DNA from: Desulfuromonadales bacterium
Lineage (GTDB): Bacteria > Desulfobacterota > Desulfuromonadia > Desulfuromonadales > JACZKF01
Direction: 5' to 3'
NCBI GenBank assembly: GCA_029289095.1
Contig: JARFUG010000001.1
Coordinates: forward strand, 1-64,000
DNA: 64,000 nt
Positions within the stretch are counted from its first letter, which is position 1, and every line of letters begins with the position of its first letter. The position numbers and the translations under genes were made by a program. The notes below the pieces were generated by a model. That model saw nothing but the letters and a program-made list of their open reading frames with translations. It was not told the DNA's origin and did no database searches. Positions 28,638-37,352 of this stretch are shown here, in pieces.

Positions 28638-29294
28638 ATGATCCGCTTCGCGATTCTCCTTCTTCTGATCACGCTATGGGCGCCTTCGGCCTGGGCCGCC
28701 ATCCACAGTTGCCGCATGCCTGACGGAACGATCCATCTGACCGACGACCCCGAAAGATTTCCTCCCGACTGCGAACCGGTGGGGGTTCTCGAACTCCCCG
28801 CCCCCCCTGCCCCGGACCCCACGGCGCTCCCGCCGCATATCCCCCCGGACGAGCCTCCCCCCGATGCGCCTCCTGCGGTCCAGCCGTGGCCGATGCCAGA
28901 GGAGCCCATGGAGGAAGAAACGTCGCCGATGCCAGAGGAGCCTGTGGAGGAAGAGCCGACGGAGCCCGTCCCCCCCGGCAGCGCCGGTTTCCCCCCAGGG
29001 CTGCAGCCGCAGCAGCAAGCGGTCGAGGAGACCGAGGAATTTCCTCTGGAGGCGCCCCCGGATCCCGGCGCTCCCCGCCTCGACCCGTGGATGGAGGAAG
29101 CGCAGGCGCTCTCGCGTGAATTCAGCGAAGCCAGGCAGGCCCCTGAGGGGCAACCTGATGAAGACCCTCTGACCCTGGAGCGTCTGCAGCAGATCGAGGC
29201 GCGCATCAACACCTTCATCGAGCAGCTCGGCCGTAGCGGACTCTCCCCCGGAGAGCAGGATGCGGTGATGCGGGAACTGCCGCCTCAGGAATAG
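28638..29294 (+). CDS. Secreted proline/glutamate-rich protein with N-terminal DUF4124-like segment
   Basis: Signal peptide, IHSCRMPDGTIHLTDDPERFP, then low-complexity P/E-rich. Confidence 0.65.
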   Translation: MIRFAILLLLITLWAPSAWAAIHSCRMPDGTIHLTDDPERFPPDCEPVGVLELPAPPAPDPTALPPHIPPDEPPPDAPPAVQPWPMPEEPMEEETSPMPEEPVEEEPTEPVPPGSAGFPPGLQPQQQAVEETEEFPLEAPPDPGAPRLDPWMEEAQALSREFSEARQAPEGQPDEDPLTLERLQQIEARINTFIEQLGRSGLSPGEQDAVMRELPPQE

Positions 29295-29372
29295 GGCTCT
29301 TGCTTTTTTTTCGGAAGCGGGCAATAAGCTGTTGACAAGACAGGGCCGATCGTCTATCTTTGGGAACTCTGA

Positions 29373-29450
<78 letters not shown>

Positions 29451-29457
29451 AAAGAAT

Positions 29458-29492
29458 CAAGGGACCCGCAGAAATGCCGGTCCCTTTTCTTT
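29458..29492 (+). terminator. Terminator after tRNA-fMet
   Basis: GGGACC-N12-GGTCCC then TTTTCTTTT. Confidence 0.8.
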
Positions 29493-29555
29493 TGCCTTCC
29501 CTTCGCCATTGGATTTGGCAGGTGTGCTGACACCCCTCAGAGGCGCCCGAACACA

Positions 29556-29845
29556 CTACGCCCCTCCCCCGAACCCTCCGAAGACGAAGATCAGCACGAT
29601 CCCCAGCACGAGTCGGTAGCCGACAAGGGCTGCATGCCGATGCGGCGGATGCCCTCCTGCGAGCAGGATGACGGGGATGAAAAGGAGAAAGGAGAAGCGC
29701 GAGGCCCCCTCGCGGGAGAGGCCGAGCAGGAGCGCGGCGGTGATGGTGATGCCGGAGTGGGAGGCGCCGGGGAAGAGGGTGTGCTTTCCCTGGCTGCACT
29801 TCAGGGAATCACGGAGTTTCTCCCCGTCTCCAGCGCTTCCTCTAT
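29556..29845. pseudogene. Scrambled uppP (undecaprenyl-diphosphatase) remnant: C-terminal part on minus strand, N-terminal motif on plus strand
   Basis: Minus: [43 protein letters not shown]...[11 protein letters not shown]; plus: [20 protein letters not shown]. Confidence 0.8.
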
Positions 29846-30077
29846 CGGGCCGCAACCCGGAAGATCTCCCGTGTGATTTTTTAGTGCAGCTTTGTGCAGC
29901 ATTTTCGCAACACACCTGCGCTGGAAAATGCTATCGATTTCCACGTGTTCGGCATAGCGCCCTTAAAAACACCAACACTTTCCGCCTTTAACGATTAGGC
30001 AAATCCCTTTAATCTCTAAGGCGGCACAATGATCGGGCAGCAGAGCATCGGGTCTTGGATCATTTCAGCCCACAACT

Positions 30078-30096
30078 TTGGTATAGGGTTTGCAGA
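30078..30096 (+). promoter_or_regulatory. Sigma-54-like -24/-12 promoter
   Basis: TTGGTATAGGGTTTGCAG, GG-N10-GC, upstream of 30139 gene. Confidence 0.55.
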
Positions 30097-30138
30097 ATAG
30101 CAAGTCTCCTGTTCTTCAAAGCCCCCATCGAGATCGAC

Positions 30139-30639
30139 ATGAGAAGACCGACTGCCACAATCGGACTCATTTTTCTCCTTCTGTTCCTTCCGGTCCTCCC
30201 GCTGAAGGCAGCCGATCTCGGAGTTCTGCTGGCCCGAATCGACGCTCCGCACATTGCGGATCGATTTTCGGAAATGCTTCACAGCGCCCCCCCGATAGCG
30301 ATTGTCGAAGAAGTGGTTTCGCGTCCCGAGCCGCCGACCCAGCGTGTCCGGATCATTGAGGCCGATGATTCTCTGACCGCTCTCAACTTTACCAAGAGCA
30401 GCTTTTTCTCTCCCTACATTGGTGCCGGTATTGGTCAGGAAGAGCCGCCAATTCACGATCCGGCCCAGCCCCAGATTCTCACCCTGCGCCTCGGAGCGGG
30501 ATTCGGGTGCAATCTCGACTCCCTGACCCGCCTCTTTTTCAATTACAGCTTCCAGTTCCTTCCCGACTCTTCCCTCGATACAAACCCGCACCTGGACGAC
30601 GCCCACCACATCACCCTCGGCCTGCAGATCTCTTTTTAA
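30139..30639 (+). CDS. Predicted secreted/outer-membrane protein
   Basis: Signal peptide MRRPTATIGLIFLLLFLPVLPLKA; beta-strand-like C-terminus ending in aromatic residue (LQISF). Confidence 0.6.
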   Translation: MRRPTATIGLIFLLLFLPVLPLKAADLGVLLARIDAPHIADRFSEMLHSAPPIAIVEEVVSRPEPPTQRVRIIEADDSLTALNFTKSSFFSPYIGAGIGQEEPPIHDPAQPQILTLRLGAGFGCNLDSLTRLFFNYSFQFLPDSSLDTNPHLDDAHHITLGLQISF

Positions 30640-30727
30640 ACATCAGGAGCCAGGAGATTGGACCATTCTCGTTCTTCCGTCGCACCTTAAAAGATGATAA
30701 AATTAGTTACCATTCTGCGGGGCGGCG

Positions 30728-32251
30728 ATGATCATCGAGATGCACAGCCATACCTCCGAGCATTCGGCCTGCAGCCACGTCTCGGCGGCGGATTTGGTGC
30801 GCAGCGCCTTCGAACGGGGTCTACAGGGGATCGTTCTGACCGACCATCACTACTTCTGGGGTCAGGAAGAACTCGAGGATCTTCGTCGCCGTTCGCGGGT
30901 TCCGAAGCACTTCGTCCTCTTCTCCGGTCAGGAGGTCACAACCGGTGATTTCGGCGACGTCCTCGTGTACGGCGCCGACCGCACCATCGCGAAGGGAACC
31001 TCCCTCGGGAAGATCCGCCGGATTTTTCCGGAAGCAGCCCTTGTCTGGGCCCACCCCTACCGTTTCGAGAAGCTTCCCGAGCGCGAACGCCTTCTCGATG
31101 AACGCCTCGATGCGATCGAGATCTTCAATGCCAACCACACCTATTTCGAGAACTACAGAGGACTGCAGGACTGGCACCGCTACCGATTCACCGCCGTCGC
31201 CGGAACCGACACCCATGCCCTGAGTTATACAGGAACTTTCCCGACCCAGTTCGATCACCCGGTTCATACGGTGAGGGAACTCGCCGCGGAAGTGCGCCTG
31301 GGGCGCTGTCGTCCGTTCTTCCGGGAACTCCCCCGCGAGGGGAGCAATCTGCTGATTACAGAATTGAACCTGGGAGCGGCGGAGCGCTGCGAGGAGAAAA
31401 TCATCGTCAAAGAACTGGAGGAGCAGAAGTGGGAAGCGGCGGACCGGTCTTTTCGCATCCTTCAGGCTCTCGGCACTCACGGCTTCGCGACAGGTCGTTT
31501 CCGGACGCCGAAACCGCTGAGCCGCGACAGCGCATGCAGGATCGTTATCGAAGAGGGAATCCGGGGGCGCACCCTTTTCGAGAAACTCATTCATGCCGAC
31601 ACGGAAAGCGCCCGACGCAGCGTGAAATTGACGGCCCAGTGGCTCGCCCGTCTCCATAACTGCCGGTTGCGCATCACCGGAGCCGATGAGTACATGGAGC
31701 GTGAACCCAACCGGCTGCAGAAATACGTCGGCGCCTTCTCCGACATCGATCACAGGTTCACTCGGCGCGCCCGGGAAATCGCCGAGACGATCCTTCGGGC
31801 CGAAACCGAGATCATCGAGCGCAACCCCCGCGCCCTGACACAGGGCCACGGCGACTTCAACCCCAAGAACGTCTTCATCGGCCAGGACAATCCCGACGAC
31901 CCGCAGACGGTCTTCGTTGCGGCTATCGATTTCGACGGCTCCCATGTCATGCTCCCCTCCTTTGACGTCGGAACGTTCATGGCGCAGTTTCGCAACCAGT
32001 TCTTCCATCATGCGGAGGTGTCTCGAAAGGTCTCCGAGGACCTTTTTCTGCAAAGCTACCTCGAAGCCGCCGAAGATCGACCGGTCGATTTCCTCTCCCA
32101 GGTCGACCTCTACAAAGCCCGTACCAACATGAGCATCGCCTATTACCTGATTAAGGTCGGATTGGGGGACAGCGAAAATCTCTGGCGAGTCCTGGTTGAA
32201 GCCGACCAGGCGCTGACTGGACTGGCTTTCAGGGAAAGACGTCAGGACTGA
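30728..32251 (+). CDS. PHP-domain phosphoesterase fused to APH-type phosphotransferase
   Basis: MIIEMHSHTSEHSACS, VLTDHHYFW (PHP); LTQGHGDFNPKNVF, AAIDFDGSHVMLPSFDVG (APH kinase). Confidence 0.82.
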   Translation: MIIEMHSHTSEHSACSHVSAADLVRSAFERGLQGIVLTDHHYFWGQEELEDLRRRSRVPKHFVLFSGQEVTTGDFGDVLVYGADRTIAKGTSLGKIRRIFPEAALVWAHPYRFEKLPERERLLDERLDAIEIFNANHTYFENYRGLQDWHRYRFTAVAGTDTHALSYTGTFPTQFDHPVHTVRELAAEVRLGRCRPFFRELPREGSNLLITELNLGAAERCEEKIIVKELEEQKWEAADRSFRILQALGTHGFATGRFRTPKPLSRDSACRIVIEEGIRGRTLFEKLIHADTESARRSVKLTAQWLARLHNCRLRITGADEYMEREPNRLQKYVGAFSDIDHRFTRRAREIAETILRAETEIIERNPRALTQGHGDFNPKNVFIGQDNPDDPQTVFVAAIDFDGSHVMLPSFDVGTFMAQFRNQFFHHAEVSRKVSEDLFLQSYLEAAEDRPVDFLSQVDLYKARTNMSIAYYLIKVGLGDSENLWRVLVEADQALTGLAFRERRQD

Positions 32252-32290
32252 AACGGAAGCGAAGCGCCGCTTTATCCTTCATCCTTGCCC

Positions 32291-33106
32291 CTACCCCATG
32301 CTCCCCAGAGAGGCCAGGGAAACGAGGGGGCAAAGATCGACCCCCTGGACGTTGCCGCACACCATGAGGTCGCACCGTTGGACACGTTCGAATGCCGCCG
32401 CGACCAGAAGGGGACGTAGGGGAGAGGATGCCGCCACGTCGGCAACGATCTCCCGGCCCGGAACGGCGGCGCTCAGGACATCGGCGAGAAGAAGGCGGTT
32501 CTCCCTCGGGCAGAGATCGCGCGAGATCCATGGACCGAGAATCTGCATCGGAGCCGGGGACTGCAGCAGGGCGGCGGTTCCGCCGACTGTAAAGACCCTC
32601 CCCCCCGTGGAGAGGGGGCTCAGCAGGGTCGATCGCGACTCCCCCCACACCAGAAAATCCGCATCGAGAAGTTCCGATTCGGCGCATGCCCCCTTCCCTT
32701 CTCCGTCCCCTATCCCCCCCGCCAGCAGACTCCATCGTTCAATTCCATCCACCCGGCGGAATCCGCGTTTCTCATAGATGGGGCGCCCCTGCGCCGAGGC
32801 GGTAAGCCAGATGGAGCGAGCCCCCCGCAGACGCAGCACCTCGAACGCATGCTCGAAGAGGAGCACCCCCAATCCCCGCCCCCGGCGCTGCGGGTCGACG
32901 ATCAGATTCCCGATCCAAGCGCTCTTTTGGTGATGAATTGCGGTGACGAACCCCAGGGGGATCCCCTCTTCACGCAGCACAAAGGCGCATTGCGACAGCA
33001 CGCCCCGAAAGAGCTCGATCTCGCGACCGGGAACCCCCCACCCTTCAAGGCGCGCCAGACAAAGGAACAGCTCCCAGTCGGCTTCTGTAGGAGTGCAGAT
33101 TTCCAT
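32291..33106 (-). CDS. GNAT-family N-acetyltransferase
   Basis: GNLIVDPQRRGRGLGVLLFEHAFE, PIYEKRGFRRVDGIERW. Confidence 0.85.
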   Translation of the reverse strand: MEICTPTEADWELFLCLARLEGWGVPGREIELFRGVLSQCAFVLREEGIPLGFVTAIHHQKSAWIGNLIVDPQRRGRGLGVLLFEHAFEVLRLRGARSIWLTASAQGRPIYEKRGFRRVDGIERWSLLAGGIGDGEGKGACAESELLDADFLVWGESRSTLLSPLSTGGRVFTVGGTAALLQSPAPMQILGPWISRDLCPRENRLLLADVLSAAVPGREIVADVAASSPLRPLLVAAAFERVQRCDLMVCGNVQGVDLCPLVSLASLGSMG

Positions 33107-33125
33107 AATTTTTCCAATTCAAAAT

Positions 33126-34265
33126 TCAAAATTGCCCCTGAGCCAGGTACCCCCGGCACATCACCAGAAGTTCGTGGTCGGTCAGGGGGCGCTTGTTGCG
33201 CTGGGAGAAGCTGCGCACCCGCTCGAGGAGATCGAGCGCCTCGAGACGTCCGAGCTCGACTCCGATCTGGCGCAGTCGATGGCTGAGGCCGTGGCTTCCG
33301 GAATGTTTGCCCAGCACCAGGCGACGGCTCAAACCGACCTCGGCCGGATCGAATCCCTCGTAGTTGGTCGGGTTCTTCAAAACTCCGTCGGCGTGCAGAC
33401 CCGACTCGTGCGAAAAGACGCTCTCCCCGACGATGGCCTTCCACTCGGGGACCGGACGGCAGCTCGCTCCTGCGACGAAGCGGGAGAGTTCGACGAACCG
33501 GCGGGTGTCGATGCCGGGGTCGCGACCGCAGGCATGCTTCAGCGCCATGACGACCTCCTCCAGGGCCGCATTGCCTGCCCTCTCACCGAGGCCGTTGACG
33601 GTGGTGTTGACGAAGCGCGCCCCGGCGCGCACCCCGGCGACGGCGTTGGCGGTGGCCATCCCCAGATCGTTGTGGGTGTGCACCTCCAGGTCGAGGGGGG
33701 TTCGCTCGCGCAGGTAGGCGACCTTGGCGTAGGTGGTGAAGGGGTCGAGGACGCCGAGGGTGTCGCAGAAACGGAAGCGATCGGCTCCCATCTGCCGGGC
33801 GATCGTCATCAACTCGACGAGAAAATCGAGATCGGCCCGGCTGCTGTCCTCCCCCCCGACACAGACGTAGAGATCATGCGACTTGGCGAACCCGAGGGCG
33901 CGCTTGAGCTGCTCCTTCACCCAATCGCGGCTCTTGCGAAGCTTGTGTTCGATATGGATGTCGGAAACCGACAGGGAGATGTCGACCGCCCTTACGCCGG
34001 CATCGAGGGAGGCCTGGATATCCTGGACAAGGGCCCGGTTCCAGGTGATGAGCCGCGCCTTCAGATCGAGAGCCATGAGAGCCCGAACGCTTTCGATCTC
34101 CTGCGCCCCCATCGCCGGGATGCCGCACTCGATCTCGCCGACCCCCATCTCGTCGAGCATGATCGCGATGCGCTTCTTCTCCTCCAGGGTGAATACGACT
34201 CCGGCGGTCTGTTCTCCGTCACGCAAGGTGGTGTCGTCGATAACGATCGTCTCTTCGCCTTTCAT
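33126..34265 (-). CDS. nifV: Homocitrate synthase
   Basis: IDDTTLRDGEQTAGVVF, EVHTHNDLGMATANAVAGV, LGKHSGSHGL; nif context. Confidence 0.92.
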   Translation of the reverse strand: MKGEETIVIDDTTLRDGEQTAGVVFTLEEKKRIAIMLDEMGVGEIECGIPAMGAQEIESVRALMALDLKARLITWNRALVQDIQASLDAGVRAVDISLSVSDIHIEHKLRKSRDWVKEQLKRALGFAKSHDLYVCVGGEDSSRADLDFLVELMTIARQMGADRFRFCDTLGVLDPFTTYAKVAYLRERTPLDLEVHTHNDLGMATANAVAGVRAGARFVNTTVNGLGERAGNAALEEVVMALKHACGRDPGIDTRRFVELSRFVAGASCRPVPEWKAIVGESVFSHESGLHADGVLKNPTNYEGFDPAEVGLSRRLVLGKHSGSHGLSHRLRQIGVELGRLEALDLLERVRSFSQRNKRPLTDHELLVMCRGYLAQGQF

Positions 34266-34283
34266 TATGAACCTCCGAAACGA

Positions 34284-34313
34284 AAAAACCCCGGGACCTT
34301 TCGGTCTCGGGGC
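34284..34313 (-). terminator. Terminator within the nifV leader
   Basis: Minus: CCCCGAGACC-GAAA-GGTCCCGGGG-TTTTTT. Confidence 0.85.
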
Positions 34314-34327
34314 AGCGCTGCCCTGGG

Positions 34328-34345
34328 TCCGGCGGCAGTGCCGGA
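34328..34345 (-). promoter_or_regulatory. Leader hairpin TCCGGC-ACUGCC-GCCGGA (hexaloop), candidate ANTAR target
   Basis: Perfect 6-bp stem, loop A1..G4. Confidence 0.65.
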
Positions 34346-34365
34346 GCGTCTGTCTGTAAGCATTC

Positions 34366-34386
34366 TCTAGCAGGAACCGTGCCCGT
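34366..34386 (-). promoter_or_regulatory. Sigma-54 promoter of nifV
   Basis: Minus: CGGGCACGGTTCCTGCTAG, GG-N10-GC. Confidence 0.7.
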
Positions 34387-34500
34387 TGAAACAAGGGGAA
34401 AACCCGCTCACGGGTGGCGAAATCCCCTCTGCGGTGCTGAAGAATTCATCAGGGATGATCTTTTTCCGCCCGCCCCCCTCCCTGCGGGAGCCACAGGCGA

Positions 34501-35229
34501 TCAGCGCACGGAACCCTTTCCGCACCCGCAGCGTTGCGGCCGCGGGCAGCCGAGAGGACTCTCTTGCGGCGTGCTCGCCAGGGACAGAAAATTGCCGAAG
34601 AGGGCGCCTGCCGTGCGCTCAAGCCGGTCTCGCGCGTCGCGGAAGCGCTCGATATGCCCGGGATCGTCGCCGCAACGCTCGACCCAGGCGGTGACGATCT
34701 CCTCATCGACTTCGGGGTGGAACTGTAGGCCATAGGCGCGCCGGAAGCGGAAGACCTGCCCCGGGCACTCGGGGGTGGACGCAAGGTGCACGCCTCCCGG
34801 AGGGAGGTCGAAACTGTCGTTGTGCCATTCGAAGACGGCAAAGGCGGGAAAGAGTCCGGCAAGAAGGGGGTCGGAAGCGCCGGCCGACGTCGTCTTCACC
34901 ATGCGGACCCCCTTTTCACTCCGTGACTGCGAATGGACCCGCCCTCCGAGGGCCGCGGACAGTAGCTGCCCTCCGAGGCAGATGCCGAGCAGGGGAACGT
35001 CCCTTTTCGCGGCTGCGGCCAAGTAGGCCATGAGGGGCGCCAGAAAAGGGAAACGGTCGGTATCGCCCACCCCCATCGTCCCTCCGAGGACGATGAGCGC
35101 CTCGCCGACGGGGGGCAGGGGATCTCCCGCAAAGAGCCGCACGATCTGGTGGCGGACCCCGGCCCGTTCGAGGTGCGCGATGCAGACGCCGGGCGGGACG
35201 ATCGGGTCGTTCTGTAGGATGTGGATCAT
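34501..35229 (-). CDS. Class I glutamine amidotransferase
   Basis: LLGICLGGQLLSAALGG, YGLQFHPEVDEE. Confidence 0.88.
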   Translation of the reverse strand: MIHILQNDPIVPPGVCIAHLERAGVRHQIVRLFAGDPLPPVGEALIVLGGTMGVGDTDRFPFLAPLMAYLAAAAKRDVPLLGICLGGQLLSAALGGRVHSQSRSEKGVRMVKTTSAGASDPLLAGLFPAFAVFEWHNDSFDLPPGGVHLASTPECPGQVFRFRRAYGLQFHPEVDEEIVTAWVERCGDDPGHIERFRDARDRLERTAGALFGNFLSLASTPQESPLGCPRPQRCGCGKGSVR

Positions 35230-35336
35230 GCGATTCTCCCGAGAAAGCCGCTCTTCTCTTTCTCCTGAATCCGTGAGAATGATTTATCAATATTCAAGGA
35301 CTTTTTGCAGATACCGACAGGTTTCTCTCTACGCTC

Positions 35337-35482
35337 GTAACTATTCAGATGCGCACGTCATAACTCCCCCTAACCCCCTCCTAACTCAGAAGGGGGAAGG
35401 CTTTTCCCCTCCCCTTATGATGAAGGGGCGGTTGAGAGGGGTTATGAAGGTCAGGATGATTTGCTGCAACCTGAATAGTTAC
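35337..35482. mobile_element. 146-bp IS66-like MITE
   Basis: Perfect 12-bp TIRs GTAACTATTCAG/CTGAATAGTTAC directly flanked by 8-bp duplication CTACGCTC (35329..35336 and 35483..35490). Confidence 0.88.
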
Positions 35483-35506
35483 CTACGCTCTACCTGTCTC
35501 CCTGGT

Positions 35507-36562
35507 TCAATACAGCACCCGGAAGGCCGAGGCTTTGAACGCGGCGAAGACCTCTGCGCCGGAAGCGATCCCCAGTTCATCGACGGCCGGATGTACGACC
35601 TCTGAGACGAGCTTCTCCCCCCCGCAGTCGAGTTCCACCCCCACCCTGCCGTCCATCTCGAAGACGTCCGTCACCCGGCAGGGGAGGAGGTTTCGGGCGC
35701 TGATCGCCTCGGGATGGCGCTTGAAGAGCATGATGTCCTTGGAGGAGAGCTCGAAGACCTCTCCTGTCTCGCAAGCGTCGGAGGTGAGATAGAGTTCGCG
35801 CTCTCCCCATCGAAAAGTGCACAGGCCGTCGCGCTCCCCGATCCTCACCAGACGCAGCAGATTGATATACCCGACCTGGCTCGTCCCCATGCGACGGCGG
35901 GCCAGCTCTTCGCCGGAAGTCTCTCCCATAAGCCGCCCCGATTCGAACTCCAGGATCCTGTCGGTCATCAGCCGCATCTCGTTGAGCGAGTGACTGATGA
36001 AGAGGAGGGGAATGCCGAATTCGGCAAACGTGCTCTTCAGATAGGGGATGATCTGGTACTTGAGCCCCTCGTCAAGACCGGTGAGAGGCTCGTCCATGAG
36101 GATGAGGCTGGGGGCTGCCAGCACCGCACGCCCCAGCGCGACCCGCTGCCGCTCCCCTCCGGAGAGGGTGTTGACCCCCCGGGAGAGAAGGCGATCGAGA
36201 TCAAGGACGCGGCACAGGGCGTCGGGATCGATCTTGCGTTCGGCTTTCGGAATCCTCTTGTAGCCGTAGAGGAGGTTTCGCAGCACGCTCATGTGAGGGA
36301 AAAGATGGGCATGCTGGAAAACAACGGCGATGCGGCGGCGCTCAGGCGGCACGTCTATTCCCTCTGCCGAGCTGTAGAGGATGCGCCCGTCCAGGCGGAT
36401 CTCTCCGGAATCGGGCCGAAGCAGCCCGGCAAGCATGTGGACCAGAGTCGATTTGCCGCTCCCCGACCTGCCGAAGATCCCGATCCGCTCCCCTTCGACA
36501 CGGAATTCGCTCTGGAAGGCGAAGCCCTCGAAACTTTTTCTCAGGGATACATCGAGCCTCAT
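35507..36562 (-). CDS. modC: Molybdate ABC transporter ATP-binding protein
   Basis: GRSGSGKSTLVHMLAGLLRP, LSGGERQRVALGRA, C-terminal TOBE-like domain; next to modB/modA. Confidence 0.92.
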   Translation of the reverse strand: MRLDVSLRKSFEGFAFQSEFRVEGERIGIFGRSGSGKSTLVHMLAGLLRPDSGEIRLDGRILYSSAEGIDVPPERRRIAVVFQHAHLFPHMSVLRNLLYGYKRIPKAERKIDPDALCRVLDLDRLLSRGVNTLSGGERQRVALGRAVLAAPSLILMDEPLTGLDEGLKYQIIPYLKSTFAEFGIPLLFISHSLNEMRLMTDRILEFESGRLMGETSGEELARRRMGTSQVGYINLLRLVRIGERDGLCTFRWGERELYLTSDACETGEVFELSSKDIMLFKRHPEAISARNLLPCRVTDVFEMDGRVGVELDCGGEKLVSEVVHPAVDELGIASGAEVFAAFKASAFRVLY

Positions 36563-37248
36563 CGGCGCCTCTCGCGGTGAAAACGGTGGGCCAGTCCCTC
36601 GTTGATCAGAAGCACGGTATAAGAAAGGACGATGGAGACGAGGCAAAGGGCGAGGGCCATCGCTTCGCCGCCGGGCATGTTGGTGTAGTCGTAAATGGCC
36701 AGAGGGATCGTCTGGGTCACCCCGGGGATGTTCCCCGCCACGATAATGGTCGCCCCGAATTCCCCGAGGCTTCGGGCGAACATCAGGGACGCCCCTGCGA
36801 AGATCGAACGGATCGACAGGGGGAGAATGATGGTGAAGAGCGTGTCGTACCAGGGCGCGCCGAGAGTGCGCGAGGCCTGGATGAGACGATCGTCGATCGC
36901 CTCGAGCCCGATGCGGATGGAGCGCACCAGCAGGGGGAAGCCGACCACCGCCGAGGCGACCACCGCCGCCATCCAGGTAAAGACGATGCGGATGTCGAAC
37001 TCGGCAAGGAGAGAGCCGATCCACCCCCGCTCCCCCAGGGCGAGGAGCAGGAGATATCCGACCACCACCGGCGGAAGGACGAGCGGGAGGTTGACGAGAG
37101 CGTCGAAGACCGATTTGCCCCGCATCCGGGTGAATACGATGAGATAGGCCGCTGCAAATCCGAAAGGAAGCGACACCACCGTGGCCGTGGTCGCCACTTT
37201 GGCCGAGAGCCAGATGGCCTGGTAGTCGGAGGAGATGAGATCGAGCAT
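36559..37248 (-). CDS. modB: Molybdate ABC transporter permease
   Basis: Permease EAA-type region RTLGAPWYDTLFTIILPLS; context. Confidence 0.92.
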   Translation of the reverse strand: MLDLISSDYQAIWLSAKVATTATVVSLPFGFAAAYLIVFTRMRGKSVFDALVNLPLVLPPVVVGYLLLLALGERGWIGSLLAEFDIRIVFTWMAAVVASAVVGFPLLVRSIRIGLEAIDDRLIQASRTLGAPWYDTLFTIILPLSIRSIFAGASLMFARSLGEFGATIIVAGNIPGVTQTIPLAIYDYTNMPGGEAMALALCLVSIVLSYTVLLINEGLAHRFHRERRR

Positions 37249-37267
37249 GGAAATTCCTGACATGACG

Positions 37268-37352
37268 TGACGGGGACGAGGTGCGCGGGACACGAAAAAC
37301 AACGTAAAGACGATTTCCGCGTCCCGCGTCCCGCAAGCCGCGTCCCGACTGG
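37268..37352. repeat. GGGAC/GTCCC-rich inverted repeat between modB and modA
   Basis: ACGGGGACGAGGTGCGCGGGACACGAAAA...TTCCGCGTCCCGCGTCCCGCAAGCCGCGTCCCG. Confidence 0.75.

Noticed and set aside
35337-35482. Complete insertion sequence
   Set aside because: Only 146 bp and no transposase; fits a non-autonomous MITE.
36559-37336. Long ORF 35507..37336 as a single ModB-ModC fusion
   Set aside because: The N-terminal part is a wrong-frame translation of modB; the two genes overlap by 4 nt in different frames.
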